A DNA stretch of 64,000 nt from a bacterium (lineage in GTDB: Bacteria; Fidelibacterota; Marinisomatia; Marinisomatales; UBA1611): the NCBI GenBank assembly GCA_004321745.1, contig SGYO01000001.1, positions 1 through 64,000 on the forward strand, written 5' to 3'. Made by a program: the position numbers and the translations under genes. Numbering within the stretch: the first letter of the stretch is position 1; every line of letters begins with the position of its first letter. Of the stretch, positions 27,773-37,211 are shown piece after piece. Under the pieces are notes generated by a model. It was not told where the DNA came from. It made no database searches and saw only the letters and a list, made by a program, of their open reading frames with translations.

Positions 27773-28138
27773 ATGATAAAAATTACATTGCTTAAAATCA
27801 TTTTCATCACCACCACACTGTTTTCACAATCAACAATGGTTGATGTGCAGGGAACGCACACATTAACACAAACCTCAGGTATGAGTATATACGAGACCAT
27901 TGATTTATGTCTTAGAACCGCAATAAAAAATGGTCTGGTTGACTTAGTTTTTAATGAAAATGAAATTAATCCTGAAAAAACTTCAGACATATTACAAATG
28001 ATTGATCAATCTGTTGAAATGTGCGTTATTGATCCACAAATAATCAATCAAATAGTAGATGGTAACAACTTTACAATAACGGCAAAAGGTAAAGTTGATA
28101 AAATGATTTTATATGCAATTTTAGGTTTAGATAAGTAA
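27773..28138 (+). CDS. small exported protein of unknown function
   Basis: 121 residues starting 12 bp after the tip-pilin gene, with a good AAAGGA site. Residues 1-18 form a signal peptide (hydrophobic core, probable cleavage near FSQS). The rest is acidic and mostly helical by inspection, with two cysteines (IDLCLRTA and VEMCVID) that could pair in the periplasm. No family was recognised. Its place in the pilus operon suggests an accessory periplasmic role. Confidence 0.65.
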   Translation: MIKITLLKIIFITTTLFSQSTMVDVQGTHTLTQTSGMSIYETIDLCLRTAIKNGLVDLVFNENEINPEKTSDILQMIDQSVEMCVIDPQIINQIVDGNNFTITAKGKVDKMILYAILGLDK

Positions 28139-28214
28139 ATATAATTGAAATAAAATCTTTAATAAAAAGTATGATATTTTCAGTAAATTATAAAATCACA
28201 AGCTAAGATATTTT

Positions 28215-28625
28215 ATGATATATATAATCAGTATTGGAGGAATTTCCGTATTTTTTGGGCTTTTACTTTTAGTTGCACCCAATACAATTCTATCAATTGA
28301 GAGAAGAGCAAATAAAATATACATGACCGACCCAACATTTATGCAATATCGAGTTCCATTTGGTATAGGGCTTTTTTTTGCATCGATTTTTATAATTTAT
28401 TCATTAATAAATGAATCTACAGAATACCTGATTATAATTGGTGTACTAGCCTTAGTGTTTAGTTTAATGTTATTACTAACTCCAAAAGCTATATTTTCAT
28501 TAGAAAGACAAGCAAACAGAGTTTACATGACTGATCCAACATTTATGAAATATCGAATCCCATTTGGCATGTTTCTATTACTGTCAGGTGCTTTTATGAT
28601 ATATTCAAGCATTGGTTATTTTTAA
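28215..28625 (+). CDS. small membrane protein made of two tandem repeats
   Basis: 136 residues with four probable membrane helices. The protein is an internal duplication: RANKIYMTDPTFMQYRVPFG in the first half matches RANRVYMTDPTFMKYRIPFG-like residues (about 97-116) in the second, each preceded and followed by a hydrophobic helix. The repeat places the conserved YMTDPTF loop twice between helices. No family is recognised. The ribosome-binding site is weak. It lies 20 bp before the ExeA-PilM-PilN fusion gene. Confidence 0.65.
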   Translation: MIYIISIGGISVFFGLLLLVAPNTILSIERRANKIYMTDPTFMQYRVPFGIGLFFASIFIIYSLINESTEYLIIIGVLALVFSLMLLLTPKAIFSLERQANRVYMTDPTFMKYRIPFGMFLLLSGAFMIYSSIGYF

Positions 28626-28645
28626 AATAAGAGGTCTATTTTACC

Positions 28646-31528
28646 TTGGAATTATTTGAATCAATTGGCTTAAAAGCTGATCCTTTCACCACATCACCAA
28701 ACCCTGATTTATTCTTTCCTGCAAAAGAACATAAACAATGTTTAGAAGGACTAGAATTAGCAATTAGAATGCGCAGAGGCCTTTCAGTTGTTCGGGGTGG
28801 AATTGGAACTGGGAAAACGACAATAAGTAGAAAGCTAATTCAGAATTTTTCATCGGATGATGATGTAAAATTTGAATTTTATCCTGTGCTTGATCCAAAA
28901 TTTGAATCTGAATTAGTATTGCTACAACACTTAGTTGATTTATTCGGAATTGAAGAGGATGCTGGAAAGTCAGTTATAGACTGCAGAAACCAAATTGAAC
29001 ATCACTTGATTAAGGCTGGAGTTGAGGATGGACGAGTCTTAGTTTTAGTTATTGACGAAGGTCAAAATTTAAGAGGGGAATTCCTTGATGTTTTCAGAAC
29101 ATTGTTAAATTTTGAAACAGATGATTTCAAACTTTTACAGTTAATTATTTTTGGACAACCAGAAATGACATCTATAATACACGAGTATCCTAATTTTGAA
29201 GATAGGATAACGTTTAATTTTGAATTAGGACCATTGGATTTCGAATCAGCCCAAGGTATTATTAAACATCGTTTATCAGAAAAAGGTGGTGGCAGCCGCG
29301 AATATTTTACTACAGATGCAATAAAGGCAATACACAATCATACGCAGGGATATCCAAGAAAGATAAATAAGCTTTGTCATCAACTTTTGCTTAACATGAT
29401 TAGTGCAGAGCAAGAAGTTGTTTCTTTAAGTATTGTAGAAAATACCATTGGAGGTAAAGTTACTGAGGGCCTTATTGAAAAGCAGGAAGAACCAGTCGAA
29501 GCAGAAGATGCTATTCAAGAGAAAGAAGAGGAACCAGAAGAAAAAAAGGATGTAGCTGTTAATAAGCTATTTGATATTTTACGTAAAGGAGGTAAAAAAG
29601 ATAGCGAAAGTGGTAAAATTGGCGAAACCGTTTCTGAAGACGATATAATTGGTGATCTTTATGGCGATTCGAATGAAGATGATGAAGATGATGAATTAGA
29701 AGAAGAAATTATTGAAGATGATGAGCCAACTAAATGGTACCAAAGAAGAAAATCAAGGCTCAAAAAAAATATTGGTACTTATCCTACAAACATCGTTTCT
29801 CCTTCACTAAAAAAAGAAAAATTGCTTCTTGGCGTAGCTATGGATCAAGGACATATCTACACAGCTTTGATTCAAGACAAAGGTGGAATTAAATCTATTA
29901 TAGGTGCCGATATATTTTCTGCCACAAAAGCAAAGTTAGACGCAAAAAGAAATCCTACTGGTTTTTCAGTAGCTATGGGGAAAGCTTATGATCAACTGTT
30001 ATCAAAACTTGAAAAGAAAAAAAATAAAATTCCAAATGGAATAATTAAAAAACTCCAATCTGGAGTTCCAATATCATTTACAATTAACAATACAGCAAGC
30101 TTATTAAAAACGGTACTCGTCCCTCCAGAAAATAAAAAAGAACGGAAAATGATTATTGAATATGATGCTAAGAAAAATCTTCCTTTTAACTCAGATGATA
30201 TAATTTTTGATTCAATAGAGTTAGAGCAAGGAAAGAATATCATCGGAGTAGCTAATGCTGATTATATGGACTCACCCGCTCAAACATTATCAGATAAAAA
30301 GTGGGATATAAGATTATGGCCCCCAGCTGCTCAAACAGTATTAAATGCATTTAAATGGAATTATTCCAACAAAAAACATGATATTATACTTATTATCCAT
30401 ATTGGTGAAATTGAAAGCTTTTTACTTGGCTACAATCAAGGGTATCCAGATGCCATAATCCCTTTAGATCTTGGAATTCAAAACCTCACTGATGCATGGA
30501 AATATAGGTCATCAGCGTCAAAAACAAAATGGGATAAAAGAGATTATTGTAGAGTCCCCCCTTCAATTTTAAAATCAGAATTAAAAGATAATTCCACAAG
30601 TAAACAGGTTAAACCTCAAGATGATGCAATAAGACCAGTTATAGAAAGTTGGGATCAAGAGTTGGAGAGAGCATTAAATAGCATGGCTCAATCATTTCCT
30701 GTTGATAATGTTTCAGAAATTTTTCTAAGCGGCTGTGCTGAGGAAGTACTATTTCTCGATGAATACCTTGAAACTCAACTGGATGCAAAAGTGCAATTTT
30801 TAGATCCTTTCAATAACGTAGCTTTTTTCCCCGATGAGGAAGAGAGAGAAAATTTTGAAATTTCAAAAACAGCAATGACTACTGCTGTTGGTGCTGCATT
30901 AAACATTGATAAATCAATAAACTTATTACCTGAAATGTTTAAAGAGGCTGAAAAATTTAGAATTGGTAATAAATTTAGTATTCCTGCAGCCGCAGCAATT
31001 TTATTAGGTGTTATTTCGCTATCTGGATGGACAAGTATAAATCATGAAGAAATGAAAACTAAATTAAACTCAATGAAAACTCAAGCTGCCAGCGTCGCAC
31101 CTATAAAAACTAAATATGAAAGAGTTTCATCTGAAAAGAATACCATTGTCGCACAACTAGATATTTTACTAAAGGAATCAAAACTTTCAAACTTATCCAT
31201 AAGTATAATGCGATTTTTCAGCTATAACACGCCTAAAGAAATAACCTTAGATTTAATATCTTTTCAAAGAGGTTGGGAGCGTGGAGATTGGATTCATGTT
31301 GGGAATTCATTAGAAAAAGTTATAACAATTGTTGATGAAGAAAAAGATTTTGCCCGCGTCACGGGCGCAATCACAGCGAACCCCGCTCTTAAAGAAAGAT
31401 ATTTTTCTAATTTCATTACACAAGTTGAGAATTCTGGACTATTCAAAAAAATTGATGTAATAAACAAAAAGACTACAAGCGGTATGGACATAGATAATAT
31501 GACATTTGAACTAAAGTGTGAATTATAG
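28646..31528 (+). CDS. ExeA/MshM ATPase fused to PilM and PilN
   Basis: 960 residues from a TTG start behind AGAGG; the first residues ELFESIGLKADPF align with the normal start of ExeA/GspA proteins. Residues 1-270 form an AAA+ ATPase with Walker A GGIGTGKTT (51-59) and Walker B VLVIDEGQNL (133-142). An acidic linker (about 280-370) leads to a PilM-like actin-fold domain (about 392-770; LLLGVAMDQG and LFLSGCA-type motifs). A membrane helix at 778-795 and a PilN-like periplasmic part follow (796-960). In other systems these are three separate proteins. PilO follows after 6 bp. Confidence 0.84.
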   Translation: MELFESIGLKADPFTTSPNPDLFFPAKEHKQCLEGLELAIRMRRGLSVVRGGIGTGKTTISRKLIQNFSSDDDVKFEFYPVLDPKFESELVLLQHLVDLFGIEEDAGKSVIDCRNQIEHHLIKAGVEDGRVLVLVIDEGQNLRGEFLDVFRTLLNFETDDFKLLQLIIFGQPEMTSIIHEYPNFEDRITFNFELGPLDFESAQGIIKHRLSEKGGGSREYFTTDAIKAIHNHTQGYPRKINKLCHQLLLNMISAEQEVVSLSIVENTIGGKVTEGLIEKQEEPVEAEDAIQEKEEEPEEKKDVAVNKLFDILRKGGKKDSESGKIGETVSEDDIIGDLYGDSNEDDEDDELEEEIIEDDEPTKWYQRRKSRLKKNIGTYPTNIVSPSLKKEKLLLGVAMDQGHIYTALIQDKGGIKSIIGADIFSATKAKLDAKRNPTGFSVAMGKAYDQLLSKLEKKKNKIPNGIIKKLQSGVPISFTINNTASLLKTVLVPPENKKERKMIIEYDAKKNLPFNSDDIIFDSIELEQGKNIIGVANADYMDSPAQTLSDKKWDIRLWPPAAQTVLNAFKWNYSNKKHDIILIIHIGEIESFLLGYNQGYPDAIIPLDLGIQNLTDAWKYRSSASKTKWDKRDYCRVPPSILKSELKDNSTSKQVKPQDDAIRPVIESWDQELERALNSMAQSFPVDNVSEIFLSGCAEEVLFLDEYLETQLDAKVQFLDPFNNVAFFPDEEERENFEISKTAMTTAVGAALNIDKSINLLPEMFKEAEKFRIGNKFSIPAAAAILLGVISLSGWTSINHEEMKTKLNSMKTQAASVAPIKTKYERVSSEKNTIVAQLDILLKESKLSNLSISIMRFFSYNTPKEITLDLISFQRGWERGDWIHVGNSLEKVITIVDEEKDFARVTGAITANPALKERYFSNFITQVENSGLFKKIDVINKKTTSGMDIDNMTFELKCEL

Positions 31529-31534
31529 AAAGTA

Positions 31535-32338
31535 ATGGATAAACAAAGAAATCTTTTCATTGGAACAATCGCATTAGTTTTGTTATCGTGTGCAGGTTGG
31601 TACTTTGCTTACTTTAACGATCTAAATAGATCTTTAAGCAAAATGAGCTCGGATTACAACCGCTTAAAGAATGAAAAAAATAAATATAACCAGATACAAA
31701 ACAAATTTCCTGCTATTGAGAAAGAATGGAAAGAACTAAAAACTGATTTGTCAAACCTTATTAACAAGATCCCAAGTGATGGCCAGTTTGATAATGTCAC
31801 TAAAATGCTGTTCAGTTTAATGGAAAAAAATAAGTTAGCAGTAGACAATTTTAACCCCTCCCTGGCACCACTCGATGAAAAACAAATAGTTGATCCAGAA
31901 AATCAGCAACCAATCATCATAGAGAAATACCCTATAGATGTTGAGCTTAGAGGAAATTTTATAGATTTTGGTAATTTTTTAGACCAGTTGGCATTTTCAA
32001 ATTATTATCTAACAATTGGGAACATTCAAATTTCTCAAAACCAATACCTTGAGGGTGAACAAAAAATATCATTTATATCTTATGTGTTTACTAAAAACAG
32101 TGCTAATAACATAAGTACAAATGGGATTAACAATAACTTAGTTGAATCAAACTCAACAAATTTAATTAACTCAAACCTTACTGATAAAGATATTATAAAT
32201 GAGGCAATTCAAACTACAGGCGCAGCGAGTTTGATTGATATTGTAAAGATAATAAAGCATATTAAAGAAAAGACAGGAAAAGATATAGATGAGAATCTTG
32301 CAATTTCTATTTTACAAGAAAGATTAAATAACCTATAG
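31535..32338 (+). CDS. pilO: PilO-like pilus alignment protein
   Basis: 267 residues. A short cytoplasmic N-terminus, one membrane helix (about residues 8-26) and a coiled-coil (LNRSLSKMSSDYNRLKNEK) precede a ferredoxin-like periplasmic domain with PSDGQFDNVTKMLFSLMEKNKL and GNFIDFGNFLDQLAF. This is the PilO layout. The C-terminal 60 residues are an Asn-rich linker and a helical end (IKHIKEKTGKDIDENLA) not typical of PilO. It partners the PilN part of the fused gene 6 bp upstream. Confidence 0.85.
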   Translation: MDKQRNLFIGTIALVLLSCAGWYFAYFNDLNRSLSKMSSDYNRLKNEKNKYNQIQNKFPAIEKEWKELKTDLSNLINKIPSDGQFDNVTKMLFSLMEKNKLAVDNFNPSLAPLDEKQIVDPENQQPIIIEKYPIDVELRGNFIDFGNFLDQLAFSNYYLTIGNIQISQNQYLEGEQKISFISYVFTKNSANNISTNGINNNLVESNSTNLINSNLTDKDIINEAIQTTGAASLIDIVKIIKHIKEKTGKDIDENLAISILQERLNNL

Positions 32339-32420
32339 CTACTTTTCAATTTTTTTCATTCAATTAGTTTCAATTTTTAAAATATTTTAGGTCAGTTAAA
32401 CCTTGTTTTAGTTTAAATTA

Positions 32421-32972
32421 ATGGTCGACATGACCCCTAGACTTAGAAATCTTTTAATTGGATTAGGAATCTCAGTTGCAATCATGATTGTTGATCAAGG
32501 AAGTAAGTCATCTGGCTCCAGTAATTCAAACTCCGCAAGAAAGGCAAAAATTCAAAAGCCTAAAAAAGTAGTTGCGCAAAATACTAATGCAAAAAGTAAT
32601 AGTTTATCCTCAATAAAAAGTCAATCTAAAATATCTAACAGGAGGAAATCAAGCTTGTCATCACAACTTGTGGGCTGGCAGAGAAATCCATTTAATAGTG
32701 TAGCTGTATCAAGTGAGGCAAATATAGAAGGAGCTTCAGTCAACACGGAAAAAGAGAAAGATATAGAAAAATCAATCCTTCTCAAAAATCTTGAAAGGTA
32801 TAATGTTGAAATCGTAGCTGAATTCAATAATGAAAAAATTGTCCTAATTGATAGCAGAAGATTTAGACAAGGTGAATATTTAAATGATGACATATTAATT
32901 GATAGAATTGAAAATGATCAAATTACATTTAGAAATGGTAGCACTACTGTTACAAGAAATGTTGGTAATTAA
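32421..32972 (+). CDS. pilP: PilP/GspC-like periplasmic connector
   Basis: 183 residues with an N-terminal membrane helix (about 9-25), a Ser/Lys/Asn-rich linker, a RNPF motif (residues 89-92) and a small beta-rich C-terminal domain (VEIVAEFNNEKIVLIDSRRF, then GEYLNDDILIDRI). This resembles the homology-region domain of PilP/GspC that binds the secretin N0 domain. It lacks a PilP lipobox, so GspC-like anchoring is more likely. The secretin ATG follows its stop directly. Confidence 0.72.
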   Translation: MVDMTPRLRNLLIGLGISVAIMIVDQGSKSSGSSNSNSARKAKIQKPKKVVAQNTNAKSNSLSSIKSQSKISNRRKSSLSSQLVGWQRNPFNSVAVSSEANIEGASVNTEKEKDIEKSILLKNLERYNVEIVAEFNNEKIVLIDSRRFRQGEYLNDDILIDRIENDQITFRNGSTTVTRNVGN

Positions 32973-34292
32973 ATGAATCGTAATCAATTCATATTATTAA
33001 TAATTCTCTTTAATAGTTTTCTATTTTGCCAGTGGAATGACCCCGCATATTCAAGAATATCAGAAAGCGAACAGGAAAGTGAGCGTTATAAATTAATGGA
33101 TAAAATGTCTATTAATTTGAAAGAGTCTGATATTCGAAATGTTTTAACTATGATTGGTGAGCTAACTGGTCTCAATATTGTTATTAGTCCAAACATTGAA
33201 GATACAATAACCGCAAACCTTGAAAATGTCACTGTTAAGGCAGCATTGGATGCTATTCTAAAACCAAACAATTACAGTTATTTCGTTCAAGATAACATTA
33301 TAATTGTAAAGGACTTAGATACTCAACTAATAGGTGAACTAGAGTCTGTAGTCATTCGATTAAAGTATATTAATTCTAATGATTTGCAAGCTCCCTTATC
33401 AACCATCTTAACCTCAAGAGGAACTGTTCAATCATTCCTCCCAGTAGCTTCAATGGCAGGGCAAACAGGACCTCCAAATATGGCCATTGTTTCAGATGTT
33501 CAGGAAAACATTCCTAGAGTATTAAGTATGGTCAAGCAGTTAGACAAACCAATAAAAAATATTAATATTGCTGTTAAATTTATAGAAACGCAATTAGACA
33601 CATCTAAATCTTACGGAGTTGACTGGACAAATAGCCCGGTACAATTAGGTGGCAATCCGAATGATACAATAAATTTCCCAATTAATTTAAATAATGTCAC
33701 TATCGCCACTTTAAACCCATCGCAGCTTACCTCCGCTTTAAAAGTTATGCAAGCAAGGGGGCGCAGTAAATTATTATCAAGTCCTCAAGTAACTACTCTT
33801 GATAATCACCAAGCTACTACTGAAGTATCAACAACGGTGTACATCGAAGGATTAAATTCAGGCGGTAATAATACAAGCTCAAATGCGCAAGGTAATACAG
33901 CAACTGGAATACCCGGGCTTGGATTATATGGAACTGCAAATACTGTCCAAGAAAAAGACATAGGTATTAAACTGCAAGTGACCCCTAGAATAAATGAAAA
34001 TAATATTATAACATTGCTCGTAGATGCAACAGTAGAGGCCCTTTTATCTGCTGCAGAAATATCAACAGATAAACCTAGATCTACAAAAAGGACCGTTACT
34101 ACACAAGTTTCTGTCTTTAATGGAGAAACCGTAATTATTGGCGGCCTTATTGCTGATAATATCATTAGAAATAAGAAATACGTACCTATACTGAGCGCTA
34201 TACCAGTTGTTGGCTATTTTTTCAAAACTACATCAGTCCAAAAAGAACAAAGAGAACTACTAATGTTTATCACGCCTACTGTATATGATTAA
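32973..34292 (+). CDS. pilQ: secretin outer-membrane channel (PilQ/MshL/GspD family)
   Basis: 439 residues, short for PilQ. Signal peptide (1-19), then an STN/N0 domain (MSINLKESDIRNVLTMIGEL, about 43-110), an N1 domain (VVIRLKYINSNDLQ) and the secretin core. The core ends with the conserved signatures VPILSAIPVVGYFFK and RELLMFITP. It forms the outer-membrane gate for the pilus. No AMIN domain or lipobox is seen, as in MshL-like secretins. It lies directly behind the PilP-like gene. Confidence 0.94.
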   Translation: MNRNQFILLIILFNSFLFCQWNDPAYSRISESEQESERYKLMDKMSINLKESDIRNVLTMIGELTGLNIVISPNIEDTITANLENVTVKAALDAILKPNNYSYFVQDNIIIVKDLDTQLIGELESVVIRLKYINSNDLQAPLSTILTSRGTVQSFLPVASMAGQTGPPNMAIVSDVQENIPRVLSMVKQLDKPIKNINIAVKFIETQLDTSKSYGVDWTNSPVQLGGNPNDTINFPINLNNVTIATLNPSQLTSALKVMQARGRSKLLSSPQVTTLDNHQATTEVSTTVYIEGLNSGGNNTSSNAQGNTATGIPGLGLYGTANTVQEKDIGIKLQVTPRINENNIITLLVDATVEALLSAAEISTDKPRSTKRTVTTQVSVFNGETVIIGGLIADNIIRNKKYVPILSAIPVVGYFFKTTSVQKEQRELLMFITPTVYD

Positions 34293-34303
34293 TTAGTTTG
34301 ACA

Positions 34304-37207
34304 ATGCAAAAAGATTATCCATATATCCTTATTTCTTTTGGAGTCGCATCTTTATTTATCATTTTGACATGGTTTGAACTTTATGATGGTGTAGAGAGCA
34401 AGCTCTTAGATATGAGATTTTTAAATCGTGGAAGGATTGAAACTAGGCAAGACATTGCTACTCTCGATATGGATGCAAAAAGCCTGCAGCAAATTGGTAG
34501 ATGGCCATGGAGCCGTGAAAAACACATTCCTTCTATTATGGCTGCAAAAGAGCATGGTATGGATGCTTTAGCATTTGATATTTTTTTTATCGAAAGACAA
34601 GAGCGCAAGCTTGAATATGATAATGTCTCAACAATTAATGACAGCGTATTAACAATTAAAGAGATTGAAGACCTTTTTCCAGATCCTGATATTGATTTGG
34701 CAAATGCAGCTGAAAAAGCAGGGAATATTTATTTCGGATATACATTTTTCCCTCAACCAGCAAAAAAAATGGCCGTTAGAAAACGAACCAAAGAAAAAGA
34801 TGTAAGATTGCAACTTCTTGATGACGGTAAATTTTTTAGAAAAATTGACCCTTCTAAGTTTGAAACCATTAATGATTTCTATGACATTGATCCTCCAGTT
34901 GATGAACTAATTAAATCAAGCAAAGGTACTTACTTTTTTCAAACTATAGCTGAGCCAGATGGCATTAGTAGAAGATATCCTCTTGTTGGAAAATATGAAG
35001 ACAAACTTTTTCCAAATGCAGCTTTAGCATTAGCACTTGACCACTATGGAGTAAGTTTTAGTGATGTTAAAATAGAGCCAGGTAAGTATTTATCTATCCC
35101 CCTCCCCTCTAAAGATGAATATGGTAGATCAACAATAGAAATACCAATAGATAAAAGAGGTCTTATGCAGGTGAACTGGGCTGGGCAATGGGAAGATATA
35201 GACGGTAATTTTGATTTCATACACTACCCCTACTGGGTTCTTAAAAAATTTAGAGATAGTGAATATGATAATTACGTACTAGCGGAGGTAAAAAAACTTG
35301 CTTACTCTGACCCAAGCTTACAAGGTGCAAAAAACTTAAAAGCTTTAATGAAAGCGTCCTTTAAACAAAAATTCGCAAGTAAAAAAGATGTAATAAAAAC
35401 AATTAGGCAACTTGGCATGGCAACACAAATGGAGTCATACATATCTAAAACAAAAAGCCTAGATACTGGGGAACAGTTTTTTGCAAGTATTAAAAGAAAA
35501 GCAAAGTATCCTCAGATAAAAATGTACAACGAAATAAAAAATGCTAATACTATAGCTAAAGAATTAAAAGTTAATCCTAATTCTAGCCTTGATAATTTAT
35601 TAATTAACCAAAAACTTGCCTTTGAAGCACCTATGAAAAATTACAGGATGAGCAGTTTTAGGAAGCTTAAGAAAGATGTAAAATCTTTATTAAAGACATC
35701 AAAAGATGAAGGCTATATAAAAATTTTAAAAAGGTCTTTAGTCGAAATATCACAACTTGAGAGAACATTTTTAATCGTTCAAAACTTAAATAAACACAAT
35801 ATTGTTGATGAACAAAGACCATTATTCTTCTGGCAAAATAAAGACCGAATCGTTGTTGGGAATGTTAAAAAGAATACAGCTAGAAGGATCGTTCCGTTTG
35901 AGTTTCATAAGAAAAAACTACTTTATGGCTTAACCGCTCCAGGTACTTCTGATTTAGGATCACAGCCATTTAACGGCAGTTATCCAATGGTTGGTCTTCA
36001 CGCTAATGCTTTGAATACAATTTTATCAGATATTTTTATAACAAGGACATCTAAAGCTGTAGTATCCTTAATCCTTTTAGCTTTAGCACTATTATTAGCA
36101 TTTGGAATTCAAAGACTTAGCCCCGCGATCGGTGGAGTTGCTGTTGGTGCATTAATATTGCTCTATATTTTAACTGCTTTTTGGGCTTTTACTAATTATT
36201 ATTTTTGGCTAGATCTATTTGCTCCTATCGCAACTATAGGTTTGGGGTATTTAGGCATAACCGTATATAACTACATTCAAGAAGAGAAAAACAAGCAATT
36301 TCTCAAATCATCCTTTGGAACCTACATTTCTCCTGAACTCATTGATGAAATGTACGATAGTGGTAAAGAACCCGAGCTTGGCGGTGAAGAGGGTTACCAC
36401 ACTGCTTTTTTCACTGATATTCAAAGTTTTTCAGCTTTCTCAGAAAAATTAACAGCTAGCGATCTAGTCAGCCTTTTAAATAATTATCTAACTGAAATGA
36501 CGGATATACTCATGGAGAATAATGGTACGCTAGATAAATACATTGGCGATGCAATTGTAGCATTTTATGGAGCTCCATTAGACTTAAAAAACCATGAGCT
36601 AATGGCATGCAGAACAGCGATAAAAATGCAGGAAAGGTTAGCTGTCCTTAGGGGTCAATGGCAACAAGAAGGTGATAGATGGCCTGAAATAGTACATAAC
36701 ATGCAAAATAGAATTGGCATCAATACTGGGAAGATGGTAACTGGCAATATGGGTTCTGAATCCAGAATGAATTACACTATGATGGGTGACACGGTAAATC
36801 TCGCAGCAAGACTGGAAAGTTCAGCTAAGCAATATGGTGTATACATTCAAATAGCTGATAGTACATATGAAGCAGTGAAAGATCAAATCGTTGTAAGAGC
36901 GCTTGATTTTGTCCGAGTAATGGGTAAAACCGAGCCTGTTAAAGTTTTCGAACTAATTTCTGAAAAGGACCAAGAACCTGAAATTTATAAAAAGATACTA
37001 CCTGTATTCCATGAAGGTTTAGAATATTACTTTAAACAAGACTGGGATAAAGCAATTGAGGCATTTCAAACAGCTGATGAGCTTGAAGAAATGTTTCCTG
37101 GAAGGAAAACAAACCCAAGCAGAGTTTACATACCCCGCTGCCAAAATTTTAAATCAAACCCTCCTGGTGATGATTGGGACGGTGTTTGGACTCAAACATC
37201 TAAGTAG
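34304..37207 (+). CDS. membrane adenylate cyclase with CHASE2 sensor
   Basis: About 967 residues; ATG at 34304 preferred over a TTG two codons upstream. One N-terminal helix and a long extracytoplasmic CHASE2-type region (about 30-580) are followed by three close membrane helices (about 586-664). A class III nucleotide cyclase domain follows (about 700-890). Metal-binding FTDIQSFS and DKYIGDAIVAFYG and the purine and ribose motifs GDTVNLAAR are intact; the Lys-Asp pair suggests ATP as substrate. It is cotranscribed with the secretin (12 bp). Making cAMP from an envelope signal could link pilus state to gene control. Confidence 0.88.
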   Translation: MQKDYPYILISFGVASLFIILTWFELYDGVESKLLDMRFLNRGRIETRQDIATLDMDAKSLQQIGRWPWSREKHIPSIMAAKEHGMDALAFDIFFIERQERKLEYDNVSTINDSVLTIKEIEDLFPDPDIDLANAAEKAGNIYFGYTFFPQPAKKMAVRKRTKEKDVRLQLLDDGKFFRKIDPSKFETINDFYDIDPPVDELIKSSKGTYFFQTIAEPDGISRRYPLVGKYEDKLFPNAALALALDHYGVSFSDVKIEPGKYLSIPLPSKDEYGRSTIEIPIDKRGLMQVNWAGQWEDIDGNFDFIHYPYWVLKKFRDSEYDNYVLAEVKKLAYSDPSLQGAKNLKALMKASFKQKFASKKDVIKTIRQLGMATQMESYISKTKSLDTGEQFFASIKRKAKYPQIKMYNEIKNANTIAKELKVNPNSSLDNLLINQKLAFEAPMKNYRMSSFRKLKKDVKSLLKTSKDEGYIKILKRSLVEISQLERTFLIVQNLNKHNIVDEQRPLFFWQNKDRIVVGNVKKNTARRIVPFEFHKKKLLYGLTAPGTSDLGSQPFNGSYPMVGLHANALNTILSDIFITRTSKAVVSLILLALALLLAFGIQRLSPAIGGVAVGALILLYILTAFWAFTNYYFWLDLFAPIATIGLGYLGITVYNYIQEEKNKQFLKSSFGTYISPELIDEMYDSGKEPELGGEEGYHTAFFTDIQSFSAFSEKLTASDLVSLLNNYLTEMTDILMENNGTLDKYIGDAIVAFYGAPLDLKNHELMACRTAIKMQERLAVLRGQWQQEGDRWPEIVHNMQNRIGINTGKMVTGNMGSESRMNYTMMGDTVNLAARLESSAKQYGVYIQIADSTYEAVKDQIVVRALDFVRVMGKTEPVKVFELISEKDQEPEIYKKILPVFHEGLEYYFKQDWDKAIEAFQTADELEEMFPGRKTNPSRVYIPRCQNFKSNPPGDDWDGVWTQTSK

Positions 37208-37211
37208 GTAA

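Noticed and set aside
31861-31880. TGGCACC match to a -24 element inside the PilO gene
   Set aside because: It lies in coding sequence and has no -12 element at the required distance. Similar TGGCAC hits at 23207, 37643 and 40301 fail the same test.
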